Assembly (NCBI GenBank): GCA_964459385.1
Contig: CAYWLG010000005.1
Location: forward strand, 1 to 64,000
DNA from: UBA6107 sp964459385
GTDB lineage: Bacteria; Chloroflexota; Anaerolineae; Anaerolineales; Anaerolineaceae
Reading direction: 5' to 3'
Length of the DNA: 64,000 nucleotides
The notes beneath the pieces are model-generated. The model did not search any database. It worked only from the letters and a program-made list of their open reading frames with translations, and had not been told where the DNA came from. The position numbers and the translations under genes were made by a program. Positions within the stretch are counted from its first letter, which is position 1. Each line of letters begins with the position of its first letter. Positions 33,668 to 42,555 of this stretch are shown one piece after another.

Positions 33668-34417
33668 ATGACGATTCTTAATGACCTCATTGACTCTGTT
33701 AAAGCCAAAGCAGCCCAGCACAAGATACAAGAAGCAAGGGTTGGGCTCTATTACACCGCCATCCAAAGTGAAGTTGTTGGCCTGGCAGCCACAATGAGCG
33801 GCGCTTCTTGCTGTGAGGCTGAACACCTCGACTGGATCGGCCACACTCACGAGATGCCGTTGACTGAGATTTTACCCTTTCTACTTTCTCAAAACCCGCT
33901 TGAGGTCAGCTTGGGGTTAGCCGCACTAAATTCGCTTCTGCCAGTTCAGGTCAAAGAAGGAATGAATTTGAACGCAGGAGATTTTTTGCAAGAGAAAGGC
34001 AAAGGCAAAAACGTGGTGACCATTGGTCATTTTCCTTTCACGCGCGCCTTGCGCAAGGTTGCCAGCAAGGTCACTGTGCTGGAACTGGACCCACACGAAG
34101 AAGACCTCCCCGCCGAGATGGCCCCACAAATTCTGCCAAATGCAGAAGTCATTGGCTTGACCGCTACCACCCTATTGAATGGCACCTTCGATGCCCTTGA
34201 GGCTCTTTTCCCCAAAGGAGCTCTTGTGATGATGATTGGCCCCACAACACCGCTTAGCCCGGTGCTCTTTGATCACCATGTGGATGTGCTGGCCGGCTCA
34301 ATCGTTGTCAACCCCGCTGCGCTACTCAACAGCCTCAGCCAGGGAGCTTCGCAACGGCAATTGGCGGGCTTAAGCCGAGTTACTTTACAGCGGGATTCGG
34401 CGATCTTTTCAAGCTGA
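33668..34417 (+). CDS. DUF364-like protein (putative metal-chelating, Rossmann-like)
   Basis: A 249-residue soluble protein. The N-terminal part (about 1-110, DUF4213-like) includes GASCCEAEHLDWIG and the segment VSLGLAALNSLL; the C-terminal part (about 115-245, DUF364-like) has a Rossmann-like VVTIGHFPFTRAL and ends each strand with short acidic loops, including MIGPTTPLSPVLF. Members are proposed to bind heavy metals, often near molybdenum enzymes. It starts the second accessory pair, 5 bases before the CoA-ligase-like gene. Confidence 0.75.
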   Translation: MTILNDLIDSVKAKAAQHKIQEARVGLYYTAIQSEVVGLAATMSGASCCEAEHLDWIGHTHEMPLTEILPFLLSQNPLEVSLGLAALNSLLPVQVKEGMNLNAGDFLQEKGKGKNVVTIGHFPFTRALRKVASKVTVLELDPHEEDLPAEMAPQILPNAEVIGLTATTLLNGTFDALEALFPKGALVMMIGPTTPLSPVLFDHHVDVLAGSIVVNPAALLNSLSQGASQRQLAGLSRVTLQRDSAIFSS

Positions 34418-34422
34418 CCCTG

Positions 34423-35772
34423 ATGGCAAAGGCCTTGAACGCACATCTCACTCCGCTTGACCCCTGGATCTGTCAAAAGATTGGATGCACTGATGCGTTG
34501 ACACCCGATGTGCTGGCCGATTATCAGCTCAAGAAACTGCAAGAGACGCTTAACCTGGTTCGGCAGAAAAGCCCTTTTTACAGGCACAGACTTGCCAACT
34601 TGCCAGAGAAACTGACACACCTCGACGATCTGGCTGTTTTTCCATTTACCACCGCGCAAGATATCCGAGAATCTGGCCTGCAAATGTTGTGCGTCTCACA
34701 AGATGAAATTAAGCGTGTGGTCACGCTGGATAGCAGCGGTACCAGTGGTCCGGCGAAGCGCGTTTATTTTACGGAAACCGATCAAGAGCTCACCCTTGAT
34801 TTTTTCAACATCGGCATGTCCACCTTTACTGCTCCGGGCGATCGGGTACTGATCTTGCTCCCTTGCGAGAGACAAGGTAGCGTGGGTGATCTGCTCGCTC
34901 TTGGCCTGCAAAGGATGGGCGCCTTTCCGATTAAACATGGGGTGGTCAAAGAGATTGCACAAACGCTACAGATCATGCGCGAGCAAAAGGTGAACGTTTT
35001 AGTGGGTATTCCCAATCAGGTGTTTGGGCTGGCACGCTTGAGTGAAGAGAAGAACCTCAAAAGTGTGTTGCTTTCGACCGACCATGTGCCCGATCCTGTG
35101 ATTCAGGTGATTGAAAGCAAATGGCACTGCCAGGTGTTCAATCATTACGGCATGACAGAAATGGGTTTGGGAGGCGGTGTGGAATGCGAAGCCCATCGGG
35201 GATATCACATGCGCGAGGCCGACCTATATTTTGAAGTGATCAACCCAGAAAGCGGGCAAGCGATAAAAGCTGGCGAAGAAGGAGAATTGGTGTTTACTAC
35301 CCTCACCCGCACCGGTATGCCGCTCATCCGCTACCGGACTGGAGACCTCAGTCGAATTTTGCCGGGTGCATGCCCTTGCGGGACAAATCTGAAAACATTC
35401 GATAAGATCACCACGCGTCTGAGTGGCCGCATTTCCCTGGTCCCCGATGCAATGTTAACCCTTGCCCAACTGGATGATGTGCTCTATGCTTTTGAAGAAA
35501 TACTGGACTTCAATGCTCAACTAGAATTAAGCCTCCCTTGCCCTGTGCTGAACTTAGAATTGTTCACCCTACCAGGTCAAAAATCGTCCAGATTTTCCAA
35601 TTCCCTTTTGCAACAATTGAATAAAATCCCGGCGATCAACATTGCCTGTCGTGCAAAAAACCTGGAAATCAAACTAAACTTCAGTGAATTGCTTTCCTAT
35701 CCAATCTTGCCCCGAAAACGAAGAATCGATGTGATCCACACAGAAGAACCAGATGCTCAATCACCTGATTAA
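34423..35772 (+). CDS. Phenylacetate-CoA-ligase-like AMP-binding protein (DVU_1553-like)
   Basis: A 449-residue adenylate-forming enzyme of the PaaK type. The N-terminal helix-rich part contains YQLKKLQETLNLVRQKSPFYRH, followed by the P-loop-like SSGTSGPAKRVYF, NHYGMTEMGLGG (A5-type motif) and YRTGDLSRI (A7). A short cysteine pair (CPCG) follows. The family activates carboxylic acids to acyl-CoA via an acyl-AMP. In this context the acid could be the product of the aldehyde oxidoreductase, which would conserve energy as a thioester, or the enzyme may serve cofactor modification. Resemblance to the DVU_1553 family is recalled, not verified. Confidence 0.8.
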   Translation: MAKALNAHLTPLDPWICQKIGCTDALTPDVLADYQLKKLQETLNLVRQKSPFYRHRLANLPEKLTHLDDLAVFPFTTAQDIRESGLQMLCVSQDEIKRVVTLDSSGTSGPAKRVYFTETDQELTLDFFNIGMSTFTAPGDRVLILLPCERQGSVGDLLALGLQRMGAFPIKHGVVKEIAQTLQIMREQKVNVLVGIPNQVFGLARLSEEKNLKSVLLSTDHVPDPVIQVIESKWHCQVFNHYGMTEMGLGGGVECEAHRGYHMREADLYFEVINPESGQAIKAGEEGELVFTTLTRTGMPLIRYRTGDLSRILPGACPCGTNLKTFDKITTRLSGRISLVPDAMLTLAQLDDVLYAFEEILDFNAQLELSLPCPVLNLELFTLPGQKSSRFSNSLLQQLNKIPAINIACRAKNLEIKLNFSELLSYPILPRKRRIDVIHTEEPDAQSPD

Positions 35773-35775
35773 CTA

Positions 35776-35817
35776 TTGACAATCCATTTGAGATTTGCTA
35801 TAATGCAACCGGTTGCA
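35776..35817 (+). promoter_or_regulatory. Consensus promoter with LacI-type operator
   Basis: TTGACA (35776-35781), exactly 17 bases, TATAAT (35799-35804): both boxes match the sigma-70 consensus perfectly. The perfect 14-bp palindrome TGCAACCGGTTGCA (35804-35817) overlaps the last base of the -10 box. The same palindrome recurs after the gene at 36872, so the LacI protein encoded here probably represses itself. Confidence 0.85.
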
Positions 35818-35833
35818 GTAAAAGGCAAAAAAA

Positions 35834-36847
35834 ATGACGGAAAAGACCGTAAAAACCATTGAGGACATCGCCCGATTGGCAAATGTGTCTAAATCGACGG
35901 TCTCGCGCGCATTGAACAACAGTACTTTAATAAAAAAAGAAACACGTGACCGCATTCAGGCGATCGCACAGGAAAATGATTTCTACCTCAATCAATCTGC
36001 GCGCAACCTGAGTTTGCGGCAATCGCACACCATTGCTTTCGTGACCCATGCCTACTATTCCGATCTGTACACGGTTGGCGATCAATTCGCGCTCGAGATC
36101 ATGGGCGGCATCAGCAGCGGGCTTTTCAGCCTGGGGTACGACATGCTGGTGATCCATATCAATCCGCGCGACTCTGAGTGGGCCCACCAGTATCTCGACA
36201 GCGGCAAGGTGGATGGTTTCGTATTAATGACCTCGACCCGCAAGCAGTTTCACGTCAAAACCCTGGCCAAAATGAAAGCGCCCTTCATTGTTTGGGGCTT
36301 TCCGTCCAACGAATATGATTGCTGTTCCGTTGCCGGGGATGATTTCAAAGGTGGAAAACTGGCCGCCGAACATCTCATTCAGACCGGCAGACGAAAAATT
36401 GCCTTTTTGGGTGGCCCTGCCGACGAAGAAGAGGTAAAACTGCGCTTCAAAGGGTTTGAATCGGCCATGAAAGAAGCCGGGCTCCCGCTAGATTCTTCCA
36501 GAATCACTTACGGAGACTACACCCACCCTACCGGGATCTCTGGTATGAAACATTTACTGGAACAATCACCCGATCTGGATGCCGTGTTCGTCAACAGCGA
36601 TCTAATGGCTCTTGGTGCGATTAAATTGATCCAAAGCCTGGGCAAACGAGTACCTAAAGATATCGCTGTGGTGGGATATGATGATCTCTCGATCTCTAAC
36701 TACACCAATCTGCCACTAACCACCATCCGCCAAAAGATTCCCCTGGCCGGCAGACTATTGGCTCAAAACCTGGTCCAGTACATTCAAACCGGTATTGTTA
36801 CTCATGTGACCATGCCCGTTGAGCTGGTCATACGCGAATCCGCGTAA
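35834..36847 (+). CDS. LacI-family transcriptional regulator
   Basis: A 337-residue regulator. The N-terminal helix-turn-helix is TIEDIARLANVSKSTVSRAL (residues 6-25), followed by the hinge helix (LNNSTLIKKETRDRI, HLNQSARNLSLRQSHTIAF) and a periplasmic-binding-protein-like sugar domain (about 65-335), with the usual DAVFVNSD, AVVGYDDLSIS and TTIRQ motifs. The operator sequence at its promoter and another 25 bases after its stop are the probable targets. The effector is unknown; its neighbours suggest a plant-polysaccharide sugar. Confidence 0.93.
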   Translation: MTEKTVKTIEDIARLANVSKSTVSRALNNSTLIKKETRDRIQAIAQENDFYLNQSARNLSLRQSHTIAFVTHAYYSDLYTVGDQFALEIMGGISSGLFSLGYDMLVIHINPRDSEWAHQYLDSGKVDGFVLMTSTRKQFHVKTLAKMKAPFIVWGFPSNEYDCCSVAGDDFKGGKLAAEHLIQTGRRKIAFLGGPADEEEVKLRFKGFESAMKEAGLPLDSSRITYGDYTHPTGISGMKHLLEQSPDLDAVFVNSDLMALGAIKLIQSLGKRVPKDIAVVGYDDLSISNYTNLPLTTIRQKIPLAGRLLAQNLVQYIQTGIVTHVTMPVELVIRESA

Positions 36848-36871
36848 GTTTTTATTTTTTTTGCAACAAAA

Positions 36872-36885
36872 TGCAACCGGTTGCA
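36872..36885 (+). promoter_or_regulatory. Second copy of the LacI operator
   Basis: TGCAACCGGTTGCA, an exact copy of the palindrome at 35804-35817, lies 25 bases past the lacI stop and 16 bases before the ATG of a small ORF. It could control that ORF or act as an auxiliary operator for looping with the first. Confidence 0.8.
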
Positions 36886-36901
36886 CAATAAGGAGATAAA
36901 A

Positions 36902-37129
36902 ATGTTTCAATCTACTTTAATCACATCCGTGGTCGTCTGGGAAAGAATCCTGGAGTTGGAAGATGAAAGACGCGGCGCGCTTCGATACGAAGATGTTTTC
37001 ACCGATCTGAACGAAACGCCAGAAAAACAGGCCGAAAATTCTGTCAGATTCATGAAGTTTGCAGAGTTATCTGACGTTGAAATTCGTCCCTGCTGCTCCA
37101 GCGCGCGCAAAGAAGTTCAGCCCGGTTGA
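36902..37129 (+). CDS. Small orphan protein downstream of a LacI operator
   Basis: A 75-residue ORF with an AGGAG ribosome site seven bases before the ATG at 36902. It is hydrophilic and contains acidic patches (ELEDERRG, YEDVFTDLNE), a single cysteine pair (PCCSS) near the C-terminus, and no transmembrane segment or signal peptide. I recognise no family. It is followed by a terminator. It may be a small regulatory or stress protein controlled by LacI; a residue of a larger gene is also possible. Confidence 0.5.
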   Translation: MFQSTLITSVVVWERILELEDERRGALRYEDVFTDLNETPEKQAENSVRFMKFAELSDVEIRPCCSSARKEVQPG

Positions 37130-37300
37130 AAGTACCGGGAAACAAAATTTATTCGGACAAATTTAATCATTTTGGTTGAGGTATTTATGCGGCAGAATTC
37201 CTGAAATCTGATACAATCGCAATTTATAAATTCCAGTTAAACCAGTTTCTTATTGGATTCATCTAATCCTTTTAAGTTTAGTAAGATAGAACAGCAAGTG

Positions 37301-37332
37301 AAAAACCTTCCATTCGTGCATGGAAGGTTTTT
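37301..37332. terminator. Bidirectional Rho-independent terminator
   Basis: A 12-bp perfect stem, AAAAACCTTCCA (37301-37312) with TGGAAGGTTTTT (37321-37332), with an 8-nt loop. It sits between the small orphan ORF (+) and the end of the esterase gene (-), so it can serve both. Confidence 0.85.
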
Positions 37333-37351
37333 CGTTAAAAGAGATTCCGCT

Positions 37352-38326
37352 TTACTTCAAAAAGAATTGAAAAATTTGGTCATTCAAACCCGGCAGCTCT
37401 TCATGGGCAAAATCCGGGAAAAGCGCCATTTGTTTCTTTGCGATCACCTTGTTGTAAGCAGCGAACTGGCTTGAAGGTGGGCAAATGGTATCCATCAACC
37501 CCGTGCCCCAGAGCACTTCGGCTTGAATTCGCTGGGCAAGATTTTGAATATCGATATAGCCTAGCTTTTCAAAGATCTCGTTTTCGCGTAAGTGCTGTGG
37601 GTCGGAACGGCGGAAAAAGTCTCTTAATTCCTCGTAGGCATCTTTGGCCTCGTCCATTTCCCAAACGCGTTTGTAATCGCTCAAAAATGGATAAACCGGA
37701 GCGGCTTTGTAGAGTCGGGGTTCCAGTGCAGCGCAGGCAACAGTCAGGCCACCCCCCTGGCTCCATCCGGTGGCGCAAACGTGCCCCGTGTCTACCTCTG
37801 GCATATCAAAGATAACGCGCGCCAACTCGGCCGTATCCAAAAAATTTTGCCGATACATCAACTTTTCTGGGTGGCCGGCAAGGGCATCTTCGAGGCCACG
37901 AATGATATGGCCGTGCAGTGTGTTGCCTATCACTCCACCCACATCTTCTGATGCGCCGGCCGCCTGTCCACGACTATCCAGTGCAGCCACAATGAATCCC
38001 TGGGCTACGAAACCCAGCTTGGAAGACCAATCATTTGAGTCACAGGCATAGCCGTGGAACATCAAAACCGCCGGGTATTTTGCCGCACGCATGGCAGGGC
38101 GCAGAAATTTGGCGTGCACGCGAGCCCCACCCACCCCGGTGAAATATAAATGAAAACATTCCACTCCGGGCGCCTGAAACTCAGCCGTAATCAACTCTAC
38201 TTGTGGGTCAAGGGAACGCATCTCAGCCAGCGCCTTTTCCCAGTAGGCGTCAAAATCGGCCGGACGAGGATTAATTCCCTGATATGTCTTGAGCTGATCG
38301 AGTGAAAAATCAAAAGTTAAGGGCAT
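37352..38326 (-). CDS. CE7-family acetyl xylan esterase/cephalosporin-C deacetylase-like
   Basis: A 324-residue alpha/beta hydrolase with the CE7 signatures: the RGQ motif (residues 119-121 in ALDSRGQ), GWSQGG with nucleophile Ser189, and FAHEE with His308. No signal peptide, so it should deacetylate imported oligosaccharides in the cytoplasm, as is typical for this family. It is the last gene of the minus-strand glycosidase run (GH2, GH3, GH3, CE7). The ATG is preceded by GGAGGAG. It likely removes acetyl groups from xylo- or manno-oligosaccharides before hydrolysis. Confidence 0.92.
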   Translation of the reverse strand: MPLTFDFSLDQLKTYQGINPRPADFDAYWEKALAEMRSLDPQVELITAEFQAPGVECFHLYFTGVGGARVHAKFLRPAMRAAKYPAVLMFHGYACDSNDWSSKLGFVAQGFIVAALDSRGQAAGASEDVGGVIGNTLHGHIIRGLEDALAGHPEKLMYRQNFLDTAELARVIFDMPEVDTGHVCATGWSQGGGLTVACAALEPRLYKAAPVYPFLSDYKRVWEMDEAKDAYEELRDFFRRSDPQHLRENEIFEKLGYIDIQNLAQRIQAEVLWGTGLMDTICPPSSQFAAYNKVIAKKQMALFPDFAHEELPGLNDQIFQFFLK

Positions 38327-38359
38327 ATTCTCCTCCGCAACAAAAAGTCTTTTCGCTTA

Positions 38360-40219
38360 TTAATAACTCAAACCAAAGCCAAACGGATACAGCGGATTTT
38401 CAGAATCATAAGGCACATCTGCTTTTTGATCGCGCACTGCCTGCATGGAGCTGGGTAGTTCAAGCGGCAGCTTCCCCTGTGGCCGGGCCTTTCCAAAAAG
38501 GATGTTCATCACCGCCAGATCATCAGCGCCATATTCAGCGATCAGTGCCTTTGAAGCAGCGCTGATCTCAGGGATGACTGCCGGGCGGTCGATGTAAATG
38601 ACCACGATGGTGGGTACCCTGGCAAGAACGTTTAGGATCGCTTCTTTTTTCTCCCCTTTAAAGTCTAGGTCACCATGATGAAAATTGGCAGCGAACGGGT
38701 TCTTGGTTTCAACCGGAACCCAGGGAGTATCCAGACGCAAAACAGCAAAATCTGCTTTCTCGGGCTGATCGACCACTTCGGCGAACCGACCGACAACCGC
38801 CGTATCCATATTTTCGACATAAATTTTTGGATGTCCAGACAGTGGCAAGAGATGCGCTTCATTTTTCAACAAGGTCATGGCGCGTTCTTGAGAAGTGTGC
38901 CCTGCGGCCAGTGAATCAGGGGCTCCAACCACTTCAGCCACCTTTGCCTCGTCCACAAAAGGTGCATCGAACAGACCCAGTTCAAATTTAAGCCTTAACA
39001 ACCTGCGCACCGATTCATCAATACGTGATTCTGCGAGGAGACCGCTCTTGACCAGTTCTATTACATATTCGGGGCAACTCTCACCACCAAATTGATCCAC
39101 CCCCGCCAGCAAGGCTTTGAGAACACGCTCCGGCTGGCTAAGATGTTCCACGCCCCAGGCGCGCGCCGGCCAAACTGCCTCACCCATGTTGACATCCGTA
39201 ATTAATCTCCAATCGGTGCAGACCACGCCGTCGAAGTGATATTTTTCTCGCAACAAACCGGTAATAATGGCTTTGTTAAATGACATGGCCACATTTTCAT
39301 CCGTTTGATCCATTGGCACGCCATAATAGGGCATGATGGCCGCCGTGTCTGCTTCAAAAGCCGCTTCAAAGGGGATCAAATGATAATTGAAGTTGTCGCC
39401 GGGATAAATCTGGCCGCGCTGAAATTCAAAATGCGGGTCCAACCCCTGATTTTGCGGCCCACCGCCCGGAAAATGTTTGGTCATGCAGGCCACGCTGTCT
39501 TTGCCCAAACGTTCCCCCTGAAAACCACGGATGTAAGCCTTGACCAAACGCGCGGTGAGATGGGCATCTTCGCCGAAGGTACCGCTGATGCGAGGCCAGC
39601 GTGGTTCGGTGGCCAGATCGATCTGCGGGTGCAGCGAAACACGGATGCCGACGGCCAAATATTCGCTCCGCGCGATATCGGCAAAGTGCTGCACCAAACC
39701 CAGATCATCGATCGCTGCAAAGCCGAGCGTCTCGCACCACTGCGAGAATTCGTTGGCTGCCATCGAAAAGATATTGCGGGTGAAATGGTTACGTGGATCA
39801 CTGGCAATCGTGACCGGTATTCCCAAACGGGTGGTTTCGGCATAAAGCTGCAAGCGGTTATACCAATTGGCCGTTGCCTGCGCGCTGGGGATCTGCCACA
39901 GGTTAAAATGGGTCATCTTTTGTTCATCAATCTGTTTCAAAGCCGTACGGCCAAAACCGTCAGTGCCTGGCTTTTCTTCGAGCGAGCCATCTTCGTTGAC
40001 AACAGAACCATTGATGAACAACATGCCGGCTTTTTCTTCCAGCGTCATTTGCGCCAGCAGATCTTCAACGCGCACCTCAATTGGCTGGCGGGGATCTTCA
40101 TACAGATCCAGCCGTCCATTATGGTTCAGATCGCGAAAGGTGATCCCCTCGTCACTCTTGATCAGAGCAGACTTTTGCTGAGTAATTTCATCAAGCGGCA
40201 TGTTGTTCATCAGGCTCAC
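38360..40219 (-). CDS. GH3-family beta-glycosidase (two-domain, no FnIII)
   Basis: A 619-residue GH3 enzyme. After a Ca-loop-like FRDLNHNGRLDLYEDPRQP segment, the TIM-barrel domain contains KHFPGGG and the nucleophile region VVCTDWRL (Asp336). The C-terminal alpha/beta sandwich follows (about 410-610) and ends with NPLYPFGFGLSY. It lacks the FnIII-like domain found in the larger GH3 beside it. Cytoplasmic by lack of a signal peptide. It probably releases monosaccharides from the non-reducing end of beta-linked oligosaccharides; glucose or xylose specificity cannot be told. It is 11 bases from the upstream GH3 gene. Confidence 0.9.
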   Translation of the reverse strand: MSLMNNMPLDEITQQKSALIKSDEGITFRDLNHNGRLDLYEDPRQPIEVRVEDLLAQMTLEEKAGMLFINGSVVNEDGSLEEKPGTDGFGRTALKQIDEQKMTHFNLWQIPSAQATANWYNRLQLYAETTRLGIPVTIASDPRNHFTRNIFSMAANEFSQWCETLGFAAIDDLGLVQHFADIARSEYLAVGIRVSLHPQIDLATEPRWPRISGTFGEDAHLTARLVKAYIRGFQGERLGKDSVACMTKHFPGGGPQNQGLDPHFEFQRGQIYPGDNFNYHLIPFEAAFEADTAAIMPYYGVPMDQTDENVAMSFNKAIITGLLREKYHFDGVVCTDWRLITDVNMGEAVWPARAWGVEHLSQPERVLKALLAGVDQFGGESCPEYVIELVKSGLLAESRIDESVRRLLRLKFELGLFDAPFVDEAKVAEVVGAPDSLAAGHTSQERAMTLLKNEAHLLPLSGHPKIYVENMDTAVVGRFAEVVDQPEKADFAVLRLDTPWVPVETKNPFAANFHHGDLDFKGEKKEAILNVLARVPTIVVIYIDRPAVIPEISAASKALIAEYGADDLAVMNILFGKARPQGKLPLELPSSMQAVRDQKADVPYDSENPLYPFGFGLSY

Positions 40220-40230
40220 GACCTCTCAGG

Positions 40231-42519
40231 TTACTTCATGCTATAGGCTTGCGCTAGCATATCGGCGACCAGTTCTTCGGCCGGTTTGGGCAGGCCGCGC
40301 TGCACCCACAAAAGCACGCTCACCAGAGGCATTTCGCCAAACATCTGCATCACATCCATGCCAATGGCCGCTTCAGTGCCTTCGCTTTCATCGCCGATGA
40401 AGGTCGTTTTGGCAAGCTGTTGGAACTGTTCATAGATGGGTTCAAAAGCCTTTTTACCACGCGGGTCTTCCACCCATTCGTTAATGGTGGAATTCATGTG
40501 CAAAATGCAGGGCAGTTCCTGAGTGGATTCAAGCTTCACCGTCAACGTGTGGCGAATATCCTGTGAGGAAGCCCCGATGAGCAGATCGAATTCGCCTTCT
40601 TCGGCCACCCACTGTTTGTAAGCCGGATGATAATAAGCAAAAGAGCGGAAATCGAGCGGGATCGAAACCGTTTTAGTTTCTCCTGGTTTAAGTTCCACCT
40701 TGGCGAAACCCTTCAACTCTTTTTCAGGACGCACCAGTTTGGATTTCTGGTCGTGCACATACACCTGCACGATCTCTTTGCCGGCAAACTTTCCGGTGTT
40801 GGTCACATCCACCGAAACCGTTACACCTTCAGTATCCTTGAAAGTAGATTTGGAGACTTTGACATTGCTGTATTCGTAAGTGGTGTAGCTCAAGCCGTAA
40901 CCGAACGGGAAGAGCACCGGCACCTTGCGATAATCATAGTAGCGATAGCCCATGAACAGGCCTTCTCCATAACGCACCTCGCCTGCTTCGCCCGGCCAGT
41001 TGATGTAAGCCGGGGTATCTTCGAGCTTCTTGGGGAAGGTTTCGGCCAGCTTGCCTGATGGGTTCACTTTGCCAAACAAGACATCGGCAATGGCCACCCC
41101 GCCAGCCTGCCCCATCATCCAACCTTCGAGCACGGCGGCCACACCACCGATCCATTCATCCATCGCAATCGGGGCGCCGTTGTTGATGACCACGACTGTA
41201 TTGGGCTGCACTTTTGAAACAGCTTTGATCAATTCAACCTGCTGGTTGGTCAGGTCTAGATCCACACGATCATAGCCTTCAGATTCTTTGTAAGTAGGCA
41301 GCGCAATGTAGAGCACAGCCACATCTGCACTTTGTGAGATCGTCACTGCCTGATCGATCAGATCTTGCCTGAAGGTGTCATCCACCGGATAACCTTCAGC
41401 ATAAGAAAACTCTGCATCGCCGCCCAGCGCCTTCAACTCTTTGAATGGAACGGAAACATTGGTCGGATTGATATGAGAACTACCGCCTCCCTGGAAGTGA
41501 GCTGCCTCTGCGGCCCGCCCCACCACAGCGATCTGTTTACCTGGTTTCAAAGGCAGCAGCCCATTGTTCTTTAGCAAAACCACCCCTTCTGTGGCGATCC
41601 TGGCAGCCAACTGATGATGGGCTTCGGCATCAAAGCTGCCCTGCTTCACCGTTTTCTTGGCCTGGAAGACCACTTTTAGGATGCGCCGGGCAGATTCGTC
41701 CAATGCTTTCTCGTCCAACTCGCCGGCGTGAACAGCATCGATCACCTGCTTGACAAACAGATTATGCTTGCCAGGCATTTCGAGATCGAGCCCACCCTTT
41801 AAAGCAGCCACACGATTGCGCACGGCCCCCCAGTCGGAGACCACCAATCCTTCAAACCCCCACTCGTCTTTGAGAATTTCAGTCAACAGGTGGTAGTTTT
41901 CAGAAGCAAATGTGCCGTTTAACTTATTGTAGGAGCACATCACCGTGTAAGGTTTACCCGCTTTGACAGCCTTTTCAAAAGCTGGCAGGTAGATCTCACG
42001 CAAAGTGCGTTCATCCACCATTGAACTGATGGTAAAACGCTGGTATTCCTGATTATTGGCGGCAAAATGTTTTAACGAAGTGCCCACCCCTTTGCTCTGT
42101 ACACCTTTGATATAGCTGGCAGCCAGCTCTCCGGCTAAAAAGGGGTCTTCTGAAAAATACTCAAAATTGCGGCCGCACAGCGGAGAACGTTTCATATTTG
42201 TGCCAGGGCCAAGTAAAACATCCACATTCAAGGCGATACATTCTTCGGCCAGAGCCTCGCCCATCTTGTGCAGCAACTCCACGTCCCAGGTAGAGGCCGT
42301 GCAAGAAGCGGTCGGGAAGCAAGTGGCCGGCATACTTTCCTGCACCATCGAGTCAGGGTCCTTTACTTTGCGAACCCCGTGAGGGCCATCCGACATGATC
42401 AGTTCAGGCACCCCCAGACGTTCAACAGGTGTGGTTGTCCAAGAAGAAGCGCCAACACAAAGATTGGCTTTTTCTTCCAATGTCATTTTTGAAACGATCT
42501 CCCCAATTTGGTCAGACAT
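40231..42519 (-). CDS. GH3-family beta-glucosidase-like enzyme (three-domain)
   Basis: A 762-residue GH3 enzyme with the standard BglX-like layout: an N-terminal TIM barrel with LVVSDWGAV (nucleophile Asp229), an alpha/beta sandwich (about 300-510), and a C-terminal FnIII-like domain (about 560-680) beginning after FPFGYGLSYTTYEYS. The last 80 residues are an extra, poorly conserved extension. No signal peptide, so it is cytoplasmic. It probably cleaves cello-, gluco- or related beta-oligosaccharides after import. It is second in the GH2-GH3-GH3-CE7 run. Confidence 0.9.
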   Translation of the reverse strand: MSDQIGEIVSKMTLEEKANLCVGASSWTTTPVERLGVPELIMSDGPHGVRKVKDPDSMVQESMPATCFPTASCTASTWDVELLHKMGEALAEECIALNVDVLLGPGTNMKRSPLCGRNFEYFSEDPFLAGELAASYIKGVQSKGVGTSLKHFAANNQEYQRFTISSMVDERTLREIYLPAFEKAVKAGKPYTVMCSYNKLNGTFASENYHLLTEILKDEWGFEGLVVSDWGAVRNRVAALKGGLDLEMPGKHNLFVKQVIDAVHAGELDEKALDESARRILKVVFQAKKTVKQGSFDAEAHHQLAARIATEGVVLLKNNGLLPLKPGKQIAVVGRAAEAAHFQGGGSSHINPTNVSVPFKELKALGGDAEFSYAEGYPVDDTFRQDLIDQAVTISQSADVAVLYIALPTYKESEGYDRVDLDLTNQQVELIKAVSKVQPNTVVVINNGAPIAMDEWIGGVAAVLEGWMMGQAGGVAIADVLFGKVNPSGKLAETFPKKLEDTPAYINWPGEAGEVRYGEGLFMGYRYYDYRKVPVLFPFGYGLSYTTYEYSNVKVSKSTFKDTEGVTVSVDVTNTGKFAGKEIVQVYVHDQKSKLVRPEKELKGFAKVELKPGETKTVSIPLDFRSFAYYHPAYKQWVAEEGEFDLLIGASSQDIRHTLTVKLESTQELPCILHMNSTINEWVEDPRGKKAFEPIYEQFQQLAKTTFIGDESEGTEAAIGMDVMQMFGEMPLVSVLLWVQRGLPKPAEELVADMLAQAYSMK

Positions 42520-42555
42520 GAGTTTCTCCTAAAGAATGGTAATGATCCGATTGAA

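Noticed and set aside
39305..40246. 313-codon plus-strand open frame opposite the GH3 gene
   Set aside because: Antisense shadow; the GH3 frame is complete and has its catalytic motif.
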